A stretch of DNA of 6,461 nt from UBA11869 sp964544965 (GCA_964544965.1 CAZJED010000054.1:1-6461), one strand, 5' to 3'. Positions 1 through 6,461 are shown, counted from the first letter of the stretch. Notes: generated by a model from the letters alone, not told the origin. Numbers and translations are program-made.

Positions 1-2
1 GA

Positions 3-707
3 GCCCCAAAAGAAAAACAAAATACTGCTATATTTGTTGGTGGTAGCAATATGGTGGCAGGACAAATATTATTTAAGGCAGTACAAAATAACTTCTTTGC
101 TGACTTTCGAGTATCTGTGATGTTAGATAGTAATGGGAGTAATACTACAGCTGCTGCAGGCGTGGCAAAATTAATGACAAGTGGTCAGATAAAAGGCAAG
201 AAAGTTGTCATTCTTGCAGGGACAGGACCGGTTGGACAACGCGCTGCTGTAATGATGGCTAAAGAAGGAGCAAGTGAAATCGTTCTCGTCTCTCGTAAAA
301 TCAGTCGGGCAAAAGCTGCCTGTGAAGATATGAAAAGTGGTTTCAATGTTGAATTAACTCCCGCTGAAGCGACTGATTGTGACGCCAATGGAAAAATTAT
401 TGAAGACGCACAAATTGTTTTCGCGACAGGTGCTGCAGGCATTGAATTGATCAAAGCTGAGCATTGGGAAAAAAACGACAATATTGAATTAATAGCTGAC
501 GCAAATGCAACTCCGCCACTTGGTATAGGTGGTACTGATATGATGGATAAAGGTAATGAAAGGTGTGGAAAAATTATCTGGGGTGCGATTGGTTTTGGCA
601 CACTAAAATTAGCCGTTCACAAAGCCTGCATAAAGAAACTTTTTGAAAGTAATGATCAATTACTTGATGCTGAAGAAATATTTGATATTGCAAAATCGAT
701 GGCATAA
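3..707 (+). CDS. mtdA: NADP-dependent methylene-H4F/methylene-H4MPT dehydrogenase MtdA (5' end off the window)
   Basis: MtdA oxidises methylene-tetrahydrofolate or methylene-tetrahydromethanopterin to the methenyl form with NADP+, a cytoplasmic C1-pathway step in methylotrophs. The frame is open from the left edge, so the ATG at 51 is internal. The 16 codons before it (APKEKQNTAIFVGG...) match the family. 234 residues are visible, and the Methylobacterium MtdA I remember is about 288, so roughly 54 N-terminal residues are missing. Visible family signatures are SVMLDSNGSNTTAAAGVA (visible residues ~38-55), the Rossmann loop LAGTGPVGQRAA (~71-82), SRKISRAKAA after the second strand (Arg/Lys suited to the NADP 2'-phosphate), ADANATPPLGIGGTD (~165-179) and the C-terminal KLFES...DAEEIFDIAK. 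It resembles MtdA much more than the NAD-using MtdB. The sel1/SPOR gene starts 43 bases downstream on the same strand, with no convincing terminator or promoter between, so read-through is possible. Family assignment is firm; cofactor preference is inferred. Confidence 0.93.
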   Translation, partial: APKEKQNTAIFVGGSNMVAGQILFKAVQNNFFADFRVSVMLDSNGSNTTAAAGVAKLMTSGQIKGKKVVILAGTGPVGQRAAVMMAKEGASEIVLVSRKISRAKAACEDMKSGFNVELTPAEATDCDANGKIIEDAQIVFATGAAGIELIKAEHWEKNDNIELIADANATPPLGIGGTDMMDKGNERCGKIIWGAIGFGTLKLAVHKACIKKLFESNDQLLDAEEIFDIAKSMA

Positions 708-750
708 AACGTGCATTTGCTATTTTAATGTAAAAAATATTCTCTAATAT

Positions 751-2022
751 ATGAACTGTAAAATAACAGGCTTCACAGATAAGTATATTGGGCGATTTTT
801 TTTACCTGCATTTCTTTTAGTCTTACTAAATACTTCCCTAATTTATGCGGCAGATCTGAGCGCTGGAAAAGCTGCGTATCTTGATCAAGATTATGAAAGT
901 GCAATGAAGATTTTTAAACCTTTGGCAAAAGAAGGTAATAGTGAAGCTATATATTATATCGAGTTAATTGAAAAAACGGGGTTCAAAAGTAAATCTAACT
1001 ATAAAGAAGGTAAAGAAGCTTATTTAGAAAATAATTTTGAACGTGCTCTGGAGATTCTGAAACCTTTAGCGGAAGAAGGTGACTCATGGTCTCAGTATAT
1101 TCTTAGCTTAATGTATGAATCAGGACAAGGTGTTGAAAAGAACCAGGAAGAATCAATTAAATGGTTGATTTTAGCAGCTGAATCAGGTGTTCCAAAAATA
1201 CAATATGATCTTGGTATCAGATATTTTTATGGCTATGGAATTGAAAAAAATTATAGTGAGGCTGCAAAATGGTGGGAGTCATCAGCGAATGCCGGTATTG
1301 CTGATTCACAATATAATCTGGGATTAATGTATTACCGTGGTATCGGTATCAGCAAAGACAAAAATAAAGCGAGATTATTGATAGAAAAAGCTGCACAGCA
1401 GGAACATGATAAGGCGCAACATAGAATAGCCATGATTTATGCGCTTGACGATGAAGATTTTGTTACGAGTCTAAATTGGCTGGAAAAATCAGCCCAAAAA
1501 AATAACGTTGAGGCGCAATATAATCTCGGAGTGTTTTATGAAAGAGGCTACGGAGTGCCTGAAGACTTAAAAAAAGCAAAGGAATGGTTTCAGCTTGCAG
1601 CTGATCAGGGATTGGAACTGGCAATTAAGAAAGTGAAAGAACTGAACGAAAAAGAAAGCGAAATAGATTTGGTATATAACAATGAAATAACTGAAAATTT
1701 AACAAACGAAAACTTAGAACACTCAAAAAAAGAATACAACCTGACAAATTGGTTGCGTCAACAACAACCGAATAGCTACACGTTACAACTTGCCAGTGTT
1801 GTCGATAAAAATGACATTCTTAATTTTATAAAAAAGGAAACTTTTAAAAACCAAGTTGGCTACATAGAAGTGACGGTTAATGGAATAGCTCGATATGCCG
1901 CAATCTATGGTTTATATAATTCTTACGCTGATGCAAAAAAAGCCATTTCCGAATTACCATCAAGCATTACCACGAAACCTTGGATTCGAAAGATCGGTGT
2001 TGTAAAAGAAATCCTTAGATAA
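751..2022 (+). CDS. Secreted Sel1-repeat (TPR-like) protein with C-terminal SPOR domain
   Basis: Probable periplasmic or envelope scaffold of 423 residues. Residues 1-33 look like a signal peptide: Lys/Arg-containing n-region, hydrophobic FFLPAFLLVLL, cleavage near IYA|A. Two short TPR-like units follow, GKAAYLDQDYESAMKIF (39-55) and GKEAYLENNFERALEIL (87-103). About five Sel1 repeats come next (112-147, 148-183, 184-219, a shortened one at 220-252, 253-288), with the usual AQYNLG..Y..G.GV..D...A..W...AA..G pattern. A charged linker rich in Glu, Asn and Lys (about 295-340) leads to a SPOR domain (about 342-420: YTLQLAS, IYGLYNSYADAKKAI, PWIRKI). SPOR domains bind denuded septal peptidoglycan, so a role at the division site or cell wall is inferred. 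The ATG at 751 is the only start that keeps the signal peptide. There is no good Shine-Dalgarno before it, the preceding bases being almost all A/T. It may be translated from mtdA read-through, 43 bases upstream. Partner and precise function are unknown. Confidence 0.9.
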   Translation: MNCKITGFTDKYIGRFFLPAFLLVLLNTSLIYAADLSAGKAAYLDQDYESAMKIFKPLAKEGNSEAIYYIELIEKTGFKSKSNYKEGKEAYLENNFERALEILKPLAEEGDSWSQYILSLMYESGQGVEKNQEESIKWLILAAESGVPKIQYDLGIRYFYGYGIEKNYSEAAKWWESSANAGIADSQYNLGLMYYRGIGISKDKNKARLLIEKAAQQEHDKAQHRIAMIYALDDEDFVTSLNWLEKSAQKNNVEAQYNLGVFYERGYGVPEDLKKAKEWFQLAADQGLELAIKKVKELNEKESEIDLVYNNEITENLTNENLEHSKKEYNLTNWLRQQQPNSYTLQLASVVDKNDILNFIKKETFKNQVGYIEVTVNGIARYAAIYGLYNSYADAKKAISELPSSITTKPWIRKIGVVKEILR

Positions 2023-2067
2023 CAATTAATTAAAATCATTTTTGCTTGCTTAATATATAGAAAAAGA

Positions 2068-2084
2068 TTAGATAGTACGTCTAA
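2068..2084 (+). terminator. Weak terminator-like hairpin after the Sel1/SPOR gene
   Basis: TTAGAT (2068-2073) and GTCTAA (2079-2084) pair over six positions, one of them a G-U, around a five-base loop. A T-rich stretch (ggtattcttatttt) follows to 2098. It lies 46 bases past the sel1/SPOR stop and upstream of the receptor promoter, which is the right place for a terminator. The stem is short and AT-rich, so intrinsic termination is only a possibility. Confidence 0.25.
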
Positions 2085-2112
2085 GGTATTCTTATTTTAG
2101 GAACTTTTCCTA

Positions 2113-2140
2113 TTGAATGGGAAGGATTTTCATTTATAAT
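2113..2140 (+). promoter_or_regulatory. Sigma-70-type promoter for the TonB-dependent receptor
   Basis: A consensus -10 box TATAAT sits at 2135-2140. It is preceded, with a 16-base spacer, by TTGAAT at 2113-2118 (four of six matches to TTGACA). Transcription would begin near 2147, giving a leader of about 25 bases before the TTG start. The -35 falls in the loop of an imperfect inverted repeat, CTTTTCC (2104-2110) with GGGAAGG (2119-2125), which might be a regulator site. No recognisable Fur box is present. Confidence 0.55.
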
Positions 2141-2158
2141 TTTCTCAAAAAAAAATAT

Positions 2159-2164
2159 AAGGGA
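2159..2164 (+). promoter_or_regulatory. Ribosome binding site deciding the TTG start of the receptor
   Basis: AAGGGA ends seven bases before TTG at 2172. No in-frame ATG or GTG lies between the upstream stop at 2082 and this point. Starting here gives a complete signal peptide. The site therefore supports TTG as the true start. Confidence 0.7.
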
Positions 2165-2171
2165 CAACATA

Positions 2172-4541
2172 TTGATTAAAATAAGATTTTCTAGTCTATT
2201 ATTACTACCCTTTCTTGGATTGGGGTACACGGTTTCGTTAATAGCGGCAGAAAATGTTGAGCAAAGGCAAACGGTCGAGGTAATTGGTACAACCCCTGCG
2301 CATGGAGTTGGATTACCTGAGGAACTAATCCCATTTAATGTCCAAACTGCAACAAGTGAAGACCTGGAACGTAGTCAATCGCTCGGACTTACAGATTTCA
2401 TGAATCGTAATCTAGGCAGCATCACAATCAACGACGCACAAAATAATCCACTTCAATCAGATGTGCAATATCGTGGTTATACGTTATCGCCACTATTAGG
2501 TCTGCCTCAAGGTTTGGCAGTATATCAAAATGGTATCCGCATTAATGAGCCGTTTGGTGATTCAATGAACTGGGATTTAGTACCTGAAGCATCAATTGAT
2601 GGGATAAATCTTATTGGTGGTGCTAATCCAATTTTTGGTCTTAACACTTTGGGTGGAGCACTATCAATCACTACAAAAAATGGTTTTACCTACACAGACA
2701 ATCAATTTGAAACTTATGGTGGTTCCTTTGAACGTATCGTCAATACAATAGAAAGTGGTGCGAACAATGGTAAATGGGGGTATTACTTAACAGCGAATTA
2801 TTTTGACGAAGACGGTTGGCGTGATGCTTCACCTTCTGATGCATACACAGTTTTTGGTGCTATTAGTTATAGACAAGGAGAAACTACATTTGATGTTGCC
2901 TTAAATCATGCTGATACAAACTTAATTGGTAATGGTTCTTCTCCTGTTGAATTAATTACATTGGATAGGGCAGCCGTTTTTACATCGCCAGATATCACGG
3001 AAAATAAAATGACCATGCTTAATTTATCTGGAACACAATGGGTTAATGAAACAATACAACTGAGTAGTAATATTTTTTATAGAAAAAATAAGACAAATAG
3101 TTTTAATGGTGATGGTTCAGAATTTGAAGATGATGGTAGCGGAGACTTGGAGGAAGATGGTGATGACGTAGAGGATCAGGATGGGAATGATATTTCATCA
3201 ACCAATGCAAATGGAACTTCACGTGATGCAATTAATAATATTAGTAGCCGTGAACAGGAAGGTTTTGGCGCTAATATACAAGCAACAATTCTTAATGACT
3301 TAATGGGTCATGAAAACCAATTTATATTTGGTAGTGGTTATCAACAAGGCTTAATTGATCACTTTGCAATCGTTGAGATTGCATCGTTAGGATGCACTTT
3401 TAGAGCAGAAGACTGTACGCTAGCCAATGCCGACCGTTCAACTATCGGTACAAATATATTTGTGCCCGAAGAAGGAACAAAAATTCGTGCGCACAATCGT
3501 ACTTGGTCTTTATATGCAACCAATACGTTATCAGTTAACGAGAAATTATCGGTTACTGCATCGGCGCGTTACAACAATACGCACATTGTGTTAGGTGATA
3601 GAACTAGTCAATCAACCCTGGCTAGCCCAGAAAACCCTGCACTATTAAATGGTGAGCATGATTTTGATCGAATCAATCCAGCTTTCGGATTTACATATAA
3701 TTTTAACTATAGTAATGGAGTTTATGGAAGTTATAGTGAATCATCACGTGCCCCAACACCGATTGAACTATTGTGTGCAGACCAAAGTGCGCCCTGTAGT
3801 CTTCCTAATGCATTTCTTGCGGACCCCCCTTTGAACCAAGTGGTTACAAAAAGCTTTGAAGGTGGTCTAAGAGGGACATTAAGAAATGGGATTGCCTATA
3901 CTGTAAGCGCCTATCATAGCACCAATAACGATGACATTATTTTCGGCTCTGTGGGTGGAACTACATCGAGTCGTGGGTTTTTTAGAAACGTTGGTGATAC
4001 AAGACGTATTGGTACGGAATTCGGATTGTCCGGCATATTGAAAAAGAAAATAGACTGGTATTTCAACTATAGCTTTATTGAGGCTACTTTTGAGGATGGT
4101 TTTATTGGTGTAAGTGCAAACCACCCAAATAAAACTGATTTAAATGGCGATGGTACTTCCAGCGAAATACAAGTCGAAGCTGGTGATCGTATCCCAGGTA
4201 TTCCAGAACACTCTTTGAAAATTGGAGGTAATTATAATTTTAATGATAATTTCTCAGTTGGTGTCGGCGGTATCTACAATTCTGATCAGGTTCTTCGTGG
4301 AGATGAAAGTAACCAACTTCAAACTGTTGATGATTATTTTGTAGTCAACGCAAATGCGACATATAAAATTAATGAAAGCTTTAGCTTTTTTGCTAAGGTT
4401 AATAATTTGTTTGATACGGATTATGAAACATTCGGCTTACTCGGAGAGGCTGACGAAATATTTTCATCATTTGAAGATGCAAGATTTCATGGAGCAGCTG
4501 CCCCTATTAGCATATTTATAGGACTGAGAATTACCTTCTAA
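2172..4541 (+). CDS. TonB-dependent outer-membrane receptor, substrate unknown
   Basis: TonB/ExbBD-energised uptake receptor of 789 residues, a normal family length. Order of parts: signal peptide (1-26, KIR then a hydrophobic stretch to LIAA), TonB box QTVEVIG (33-39), plug domain (about 50-168, with VQYRGYTLSP, VYQNGIRINEPFGD, NLIGGANPIFGLNTLGGALSI), then a beta-barrel ending in VNNLFDTDYE (743-751) and a terminal Phe (IGLRITF) for Bam recognition. Two Cys pairs, C408/C415 and C535/C542, probably pin extracellular loops by disulfides. Residues 314-340 are strikingly acidic (15 of 27 Asp/Glu), and residues 656-667 (DLNGDGTSSEIQ) resemble a calcium-binding loop. The gene has its own promoter and starts with TTG behind AAGGGA. 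Cobalamin, siderophore, sugar or metal ligands cannot be told apart here; the methylotroph context makes a metal a fair guess. A same-strand barrel gene follows after 144 bases. Family is certain, substrate is not. Confidence 0.93.
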   Translation: MIKIRFSSLLLLPFLGLGYTVSLIAAENVEQRQTVEVIGTTPAHGVGLPEELIPFNVQTATSEDLERSQSLGLTDFMNRNLGSITINDAQNNPLQSDVQYRGYTLSPLLGLPQGLAVYQNGIRINEPFGDSMNWDLVPEASIDGINLIGGANPIFGLNTLGGALSITTKNGFTYTDNQFETYGGSFERIVNTIESGANNGKWGYYLTANYFDEDGWRDASPSDAYTVFGAISYRQGETTFDVALNHADTNLIGNGSSPVELITLDRAAVFTSPDITENKMTMLNLSGTQWVNETIQLSSNIFYRKNKTNSFNGDGSEFEDDGSGDLEEDGDDVEDQDGNDISSTNANGTSRDAINNISSREQEGFGANIQATILNDLMGHENQFIFGSGYQQGLIDHFAIVEIASLGCTFRAEDCTLANADRSTIGTNIFVPEEGTKIRAHNRTWSLYATNTLSVNEKLSVTASARYNNTHIVLGDRTSQSTLASPENPALLNGEHDFDRINPAFGFTYNFNYSNGVYGSYSESSRAPTPIELLCADQSAPCSLPNAFLADPPLNQVVTKSFEGGLRGTLRNGIAYTVSAYHSTNNDDIIFGSVGGTTSSRGFFRNVGDTRRIGTEFGLSGILKKKIDWYFNYSFIEATFEDGFIGVSANHPNKTDLNGDGTSSEIQVEAGDRIPGIPEHSLKIGGNYNFNDNFSVGVGGIYNSDQVLRGDESNQLQTVDDYFVVNANATYKINESFSFFAKVNNLFDTDYETFGLLGEADEIFSSFEDARFHGAAAPISIFIGLRITF

Positions 4542-4612
4542 TAATAAATATTATTGATCTAGAACAAGTTTTAGTCATATTTTACCTAGTACCACCCCCC
4601 ACTCTTTTTTTA

Positions 4613-4640
4613 TTGTAACAACCAGTTTTATAGCTATCTT
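4613..4640 (+). promoter_or_regulatory. Possible promoter of the small outer-membrane barrel gene
   Basis: TTGTAA (4613-4618) and TATCTT (4635-4640) stand 16 bases apart, with four of six matches in each box. A start near 4647 would leave a leader of about 39 bases. In DNA this AT-rich such matches arise easily, and I could not exclude read-through from the receptor gene. The rest of the 4542-4685 gap has no stable hairpin. It does hold a C6 run (4595-4600) close to a T7 run (4605-4611). Confidence 0.25.
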
Positions 4641-4674
4641 GAGAATGGTAGTATTTAGTATGTATTTAATTTCT

Positions 4675-4679
4675 GGGGA
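4675..4679 (+). promoter_or_regulatory. Ribosome binding site deciding the GTG start of the barrel gene
   Basis: GGGGA lies six bases before GTG at 4686. The GTG gives MKKLSILVVF..., a clean signal peptide. The next in-frame Met (residue 32) would remove the signal peptide, so GTG is the likely start. Confidence 0.6.
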
Positions 4680-4685
4680 ATAAGT

Positions 4686-5345
4686 GTGAAAAAACTTAGC
4701 ATATTAGTTGTTTTTATATACGCATTCTCATACACACAATTTTTGTATGCTGATGCACGAGCTGAATTTCAAGTTGGAATGGTTTCTGGTGATCCTGAAT
4801 TATCATTCGCCGGAGTAACAGACGATTTAGATGTCGACACAGGAATGAATTTAGGTGGTAGTTTATGGTGGGATGGCATAGTGACACCTAATCTGTCACT
4901 TGGAGTATCTGTAAACCGTACTATGGAAGCTGATTTCTCTCAGACTGCGGCCCTAACATTTTTAGGTGTCACATTAACTGGTACTCTTGATATTGAACAT
5001 GATATTGATACGCTTATGGTTAACGCTGTATTTCGTGACAATTCAAATGAAAAAAAAATACACCCTTACATTGGTGGCGGAATAGGTATCGCAAAAACTG
5101 ATGCGGATGTTACGCTTTCAGCTACCGTTACTGTTAACGGACAAGCTTTTACTGGTGTTGGAACAACAAGCGATGATGATACTTCCTTTGCGGCGCAATT
5201 TATGGGTGGTGTTGATTTTGAAATAACAGAAAATGTCTACGTTGGAGCTAACATGGGATATTTTATGACAGAAGCTGACTTGTTTGGTGCTGAGGTTGAG
5301 TTCGACAATTTTAGAGCAAATTTAATCCTAGGTGTTACATTCTAA
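4686..5345 (+). CDS. Small outer-membrane beta-barrel protein (OmpA/OmpW-like barrel, no peptidoglycan domain)
   Basis: Predicted eight-stranded-type outer-membrane barrel of 219 residues. The signal peptide is residues 1-22 (MKKLSILVV...FLYA, cleaved before DARAEF), leaving about 197 mature residues. The pattern is alternating hydrophobic/polar strands. The motif HPYIGGGIGIA (126-136) is typical of the outer-membrane beta-barrel domain shared by OmpA N-termini and related porin-like proteins. The last strand ends in a Phe (NLILGVTF), as Bam substrates do. Acidic loops stand out (DDLDVDTG 46-53, TSDDDTSF 161-168). There is no C-terminal OmpA peptidoglycan-binding domain, so a wall-anchoring role is not supported. 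It lies 144 bases after the receptor on the same strand, so shared transcription is possible but unproven. It converges on the flavoprotein gene with 41 bases between stops. A channel, adhesin or structural role cannot be chosen from sequence; related proteins are usually annotated only as outer-membrane beta-barrel or porin family. Confidence 0.85.
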   Translation: MKKLSILVVFIYAFSYTQFLYADARAEFQVGMVSGDPELSFAGVTDDLDVDTGMNLGGSLWWDGIVTPNLSLGVSVNRTMEADFSQTAALTFLGVTLTGTLDIEHDIDTLMVNAVFRDNSNEKKIHPYIGGGIGIAKTDADVTLSATVTVNGQAFTGVGTTSDDDTSFAAQFMGGVDFEITENVYVGANMGYFMTEADLFGAEVEFDNFRANLILGVTF

Positions 5346-5386
5346 TTTCCTACTATAAAAATTGTAAAACTGCTTTAATATAGTGT

Positions 5387-6461
5387 TCAGCGGAATCTCA
5401 AATTTGAGCGGCTCAGTTGATCTATCGAAGTACAGCCCATCAGTTTCATATCACGTTCTAATTCGGTGCGATATTGATTCAATGCTTTTTCCACACCTTC
5501 CTGTCCCGCGGCAGCCAAAGCATATAGATACAAACGCCCCCCTGAACATGCTTTGGCACCAATAGATAACGCTTTTAAAATATGAGTCCCGCGTTGAATA
5601 CCGCCCTCACATATTACGTCAATCTTATCACCAACAGCATCAACAATTTCTGTCAGTTGGTCAAATGGCGCTCGCGAACCGTCTAGTTGTCGGCCTCCAT
5701 GGTTTGATACCATAATTCCCGTGCAACCGATATCGACTGCTTTCCGAGCATCCTTCACACTCATCACACCTTTTAAAGCAAAATGTCCGCCCCATTGCGA
5801 ACAAAGTTTTTCTGCGTCAGCCCAATTCACTGATTGGTCAAGCATGGTTGAAAAATATTCTCCTATAGAAATTGCAATATTTGTACCCTGGCCAACATAA
5901 TCCTGTAAATGTGGTAGTTCGAATTTTGGTTTGGTTAAATAGTTAATTGTCCACATAGGTCTGCACATATAACTAAATAAACTTGCTAGTGTTAACCGTG
6001 GTGGTGAGGTAAATCCAGTACGTAAATCTCTCTCTCTGTTTCCGCCGGTGATCGTATCCACGGTAAGCGCCAACACATCAAAATTTGCAGCCTTTGCACG
6101 TTCAATCATATTATTATTTAAGCCACGGTCCTTATGAAAATAGAATTGGAACATTTTAGGTGTATCAACTATTTCAGAAATTTCTTCTACGCTCACTGTG
6201 CCTAATGAAGATATACCAAACATCGTTCTGTATTTCTGAGCTGCCTTTGCTACAGCTCTTTCACCTTCATGATGAAATAATCTCTGTAATGCAGTCGGCG
6301 CACAATATAGAGGTAATTCAATTCTTTTACCGAAAATAGTTGTTGATAGATCTATGTTCTGAACTCCCGCCAAAACATTGGGTATCAAATCAACGTCATC
6401 ATAGGCTAGTGTATTACGGCGGTGAGTGATTTCATCATCTGCAGCACCATCAATATAGTGA
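5387..6461 (-). CDS. FMN-dependent alpha-hydroxy-acid dehydrogenase/oxidase (5' end off the window)
   Basis: Flavoenzyme of the glycolate oxidase / L-lactate dehydrogenase / mandelate dehydrogenase family, which oxidises 2-hydroxy acids to 2-oxo acids. The frame is open to the right edge. The first visible residues are HYIDGAADDEITHRRN, and the TTG at 6388 is an internal Leu, not a start. 357 residues are visible; perhaps 20-30 are missing. Active-site residues are present, numbered from the first visible codon: Tyr2 (YIDGAADDE), Tyr107 (FQFYFHKDRG), Asp135 (LTVDTI), Arg142 (NRERD), Lys230 (ALKG), and catalytic His254 with Arg257 in SNHGGRQLDGS. GGRLYLYALAAAG near the C-terminus is the second FMN-phosphate site. 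The stretch from SPPRLTLASLF to about LTKPKFE occupies the variable loop that is membrane-binding in LldD and mandelate dehydrogenase, so peripheral membrane attachment is possible. The first phosphate motif reads EGGIQRGT, where Asp is usual. Substrate (lactate, glycolate or other) is not resolved; I assign no symbol. Confidence 0.92.
   Translation of the reverse strand, partial: HYIDGAADDEITHRRNTLAYDDVDLIPNVLAGVQNIDLSTTIFGKRIELPLYCAPTALQRLFHHEGERAVAKAAQKYRTMFGISSLGTVSVEEISEIVDTPKMFQFYFHKDRGLNNNMIERAKAANFDVLALTVDTITGGNRERDLRTGFTSPPRLTLASLFSYMCRPMWTINYLTKPKFELPHLQDYVGQGTNIAISIGEYFSTMLDQSVNWADAEKLCSQWGGHFALKGVMSVKDARKAVDIGCTGIMVSNHGGRQLDGSRAPFDQLTEIVDAVGDKIDVICEGGIQRGTHILKALSIGAKACSGGRLYLYALAAAGQEGVEKALNQYRTELERDMKLMGCTSIDQLSRSNLRFR

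Noticed and set aside
185..601. Open frame of 138 codons on the minus strand inside mtdA
   Set aside because: It lies entirely within the strongly conserved mtdA coding sequence, has low-complexity hydrophobic/Pro/Ser content and matches no family I know. It is a shadow frame.
3649..4124. Short open frames on both strands inside the receptor gene
   Set aside because: They overlap a continuous 789-residue receptor with clear family motifs throughout, and show no domain or ribosome binding site of their own.
4540..4555. AATAATAAATATTATT inverted repeat just after the receptor stop, considered as a terminator
   Set aside because: It is made only of A and T with almost no loop, so the hairpin would be unstable and it lacks a GC stem.
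4595..4611. C6 and T7 runs upstream of the barrel gene, considered as a phase-variable tract
   Set aside because: Both runs are short for slipped-strand switching and are not placed between convincing promoter boxes.
4542..4685. Riboswitch (for example cobalamin type) upstream of an outer-membrane gene
   Set aside because: The gap is short, AT-rich and lacks recognisable riboswitch core motifs. The receptor's own leader is only about 25 bases, also too short.
5351..5385. ACTATA...TATAGT dyad between the convergent stops, considered as a bidirectional terminator
   Set aside because: Six AT-rich pairs separated by about 21 bases make a weak stem with no adjoining T-run in the right place.
5383..5565. 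60-codon plus-strand frame after the barrel gene
   Set aside because: It is antisense to the conserved C-terminal part of the flavoprotein and has no family resemblance.
1..6461. CRISPR arrays, tRNA genes, insertion sequences, phage or defence genes
   Set aside because: I found no regularly spaced repeats, cloverleaf-like sequence, transposase or nuclease motifs on either strand.

Overview
The window reads as chromosomal DNA from an AT-rich Gram-negative bacterium, most likely a methylotrophic proteobacterium. The gammaproteobacterial methanotroph/methylotroph side is my guess. Three observations support this: a clear MtdA (NADP-dependent methylene-tetrahydrofolate/tetrahydromethanopterin dehydrogenase, a C1-pathway enzyme), a TonB-dependent receptor plus a second outer-membrane beta-barrel (so there is an outer membrane), and a SPOR-domain envelope protein. 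I see no insertion sequence, phage gene, CRISPR array, tRNA or rRNA.

Layout, left to right. The 3' four-fifths of mtdA (+) enters from the left edge and ends at 707. After 43 bases comes a secreted Sel1-repeat protein with a C-terminal SPOR domain (751-2022, +). A 149-base gap holds a weak terminator-like hairpin and a good sigma-70-type promoter (TTGAAT, 16 bases, TATAAT). That promoter leads into a 789-residue TonB-dependent receptor (2172-4541, +) that starts with TTG. A 144-base gap follows, then a 219-residue single-domain outer-membrane beta-barrel protein starting with GTG (4686-5345, +). Finally, an FMN-dependent alpha-hydroxy-acid dehydrogenase/oxidase lies on the minus strand (5387 to the right edge, 5' end missing), convergent with the barrel gene across 41 bases.

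How the genes fit together: MtdA handles C1 units at the methylene level, and the flavoprotein oxidises a 2-hydroxy acid such as lactate or glycolate. Both are metabolic, but nothing shows that they are co-regulated. The three middle genes all act in the envelope: periplasmic Sel1/SPOR, outer-membrane receptor and small barrel. The receptor's substrate is not determined by the sequence. Its most eye-catching feature is a very acidic predicted extracellular loop, which in a methylotroph makes metal (including lanthanide) uptake a reasonable but unproven idea.

There is no obvious new multi-gene system here. Most genes belong to recognisable families, and the findings below are details worth checking rather than a new machine.
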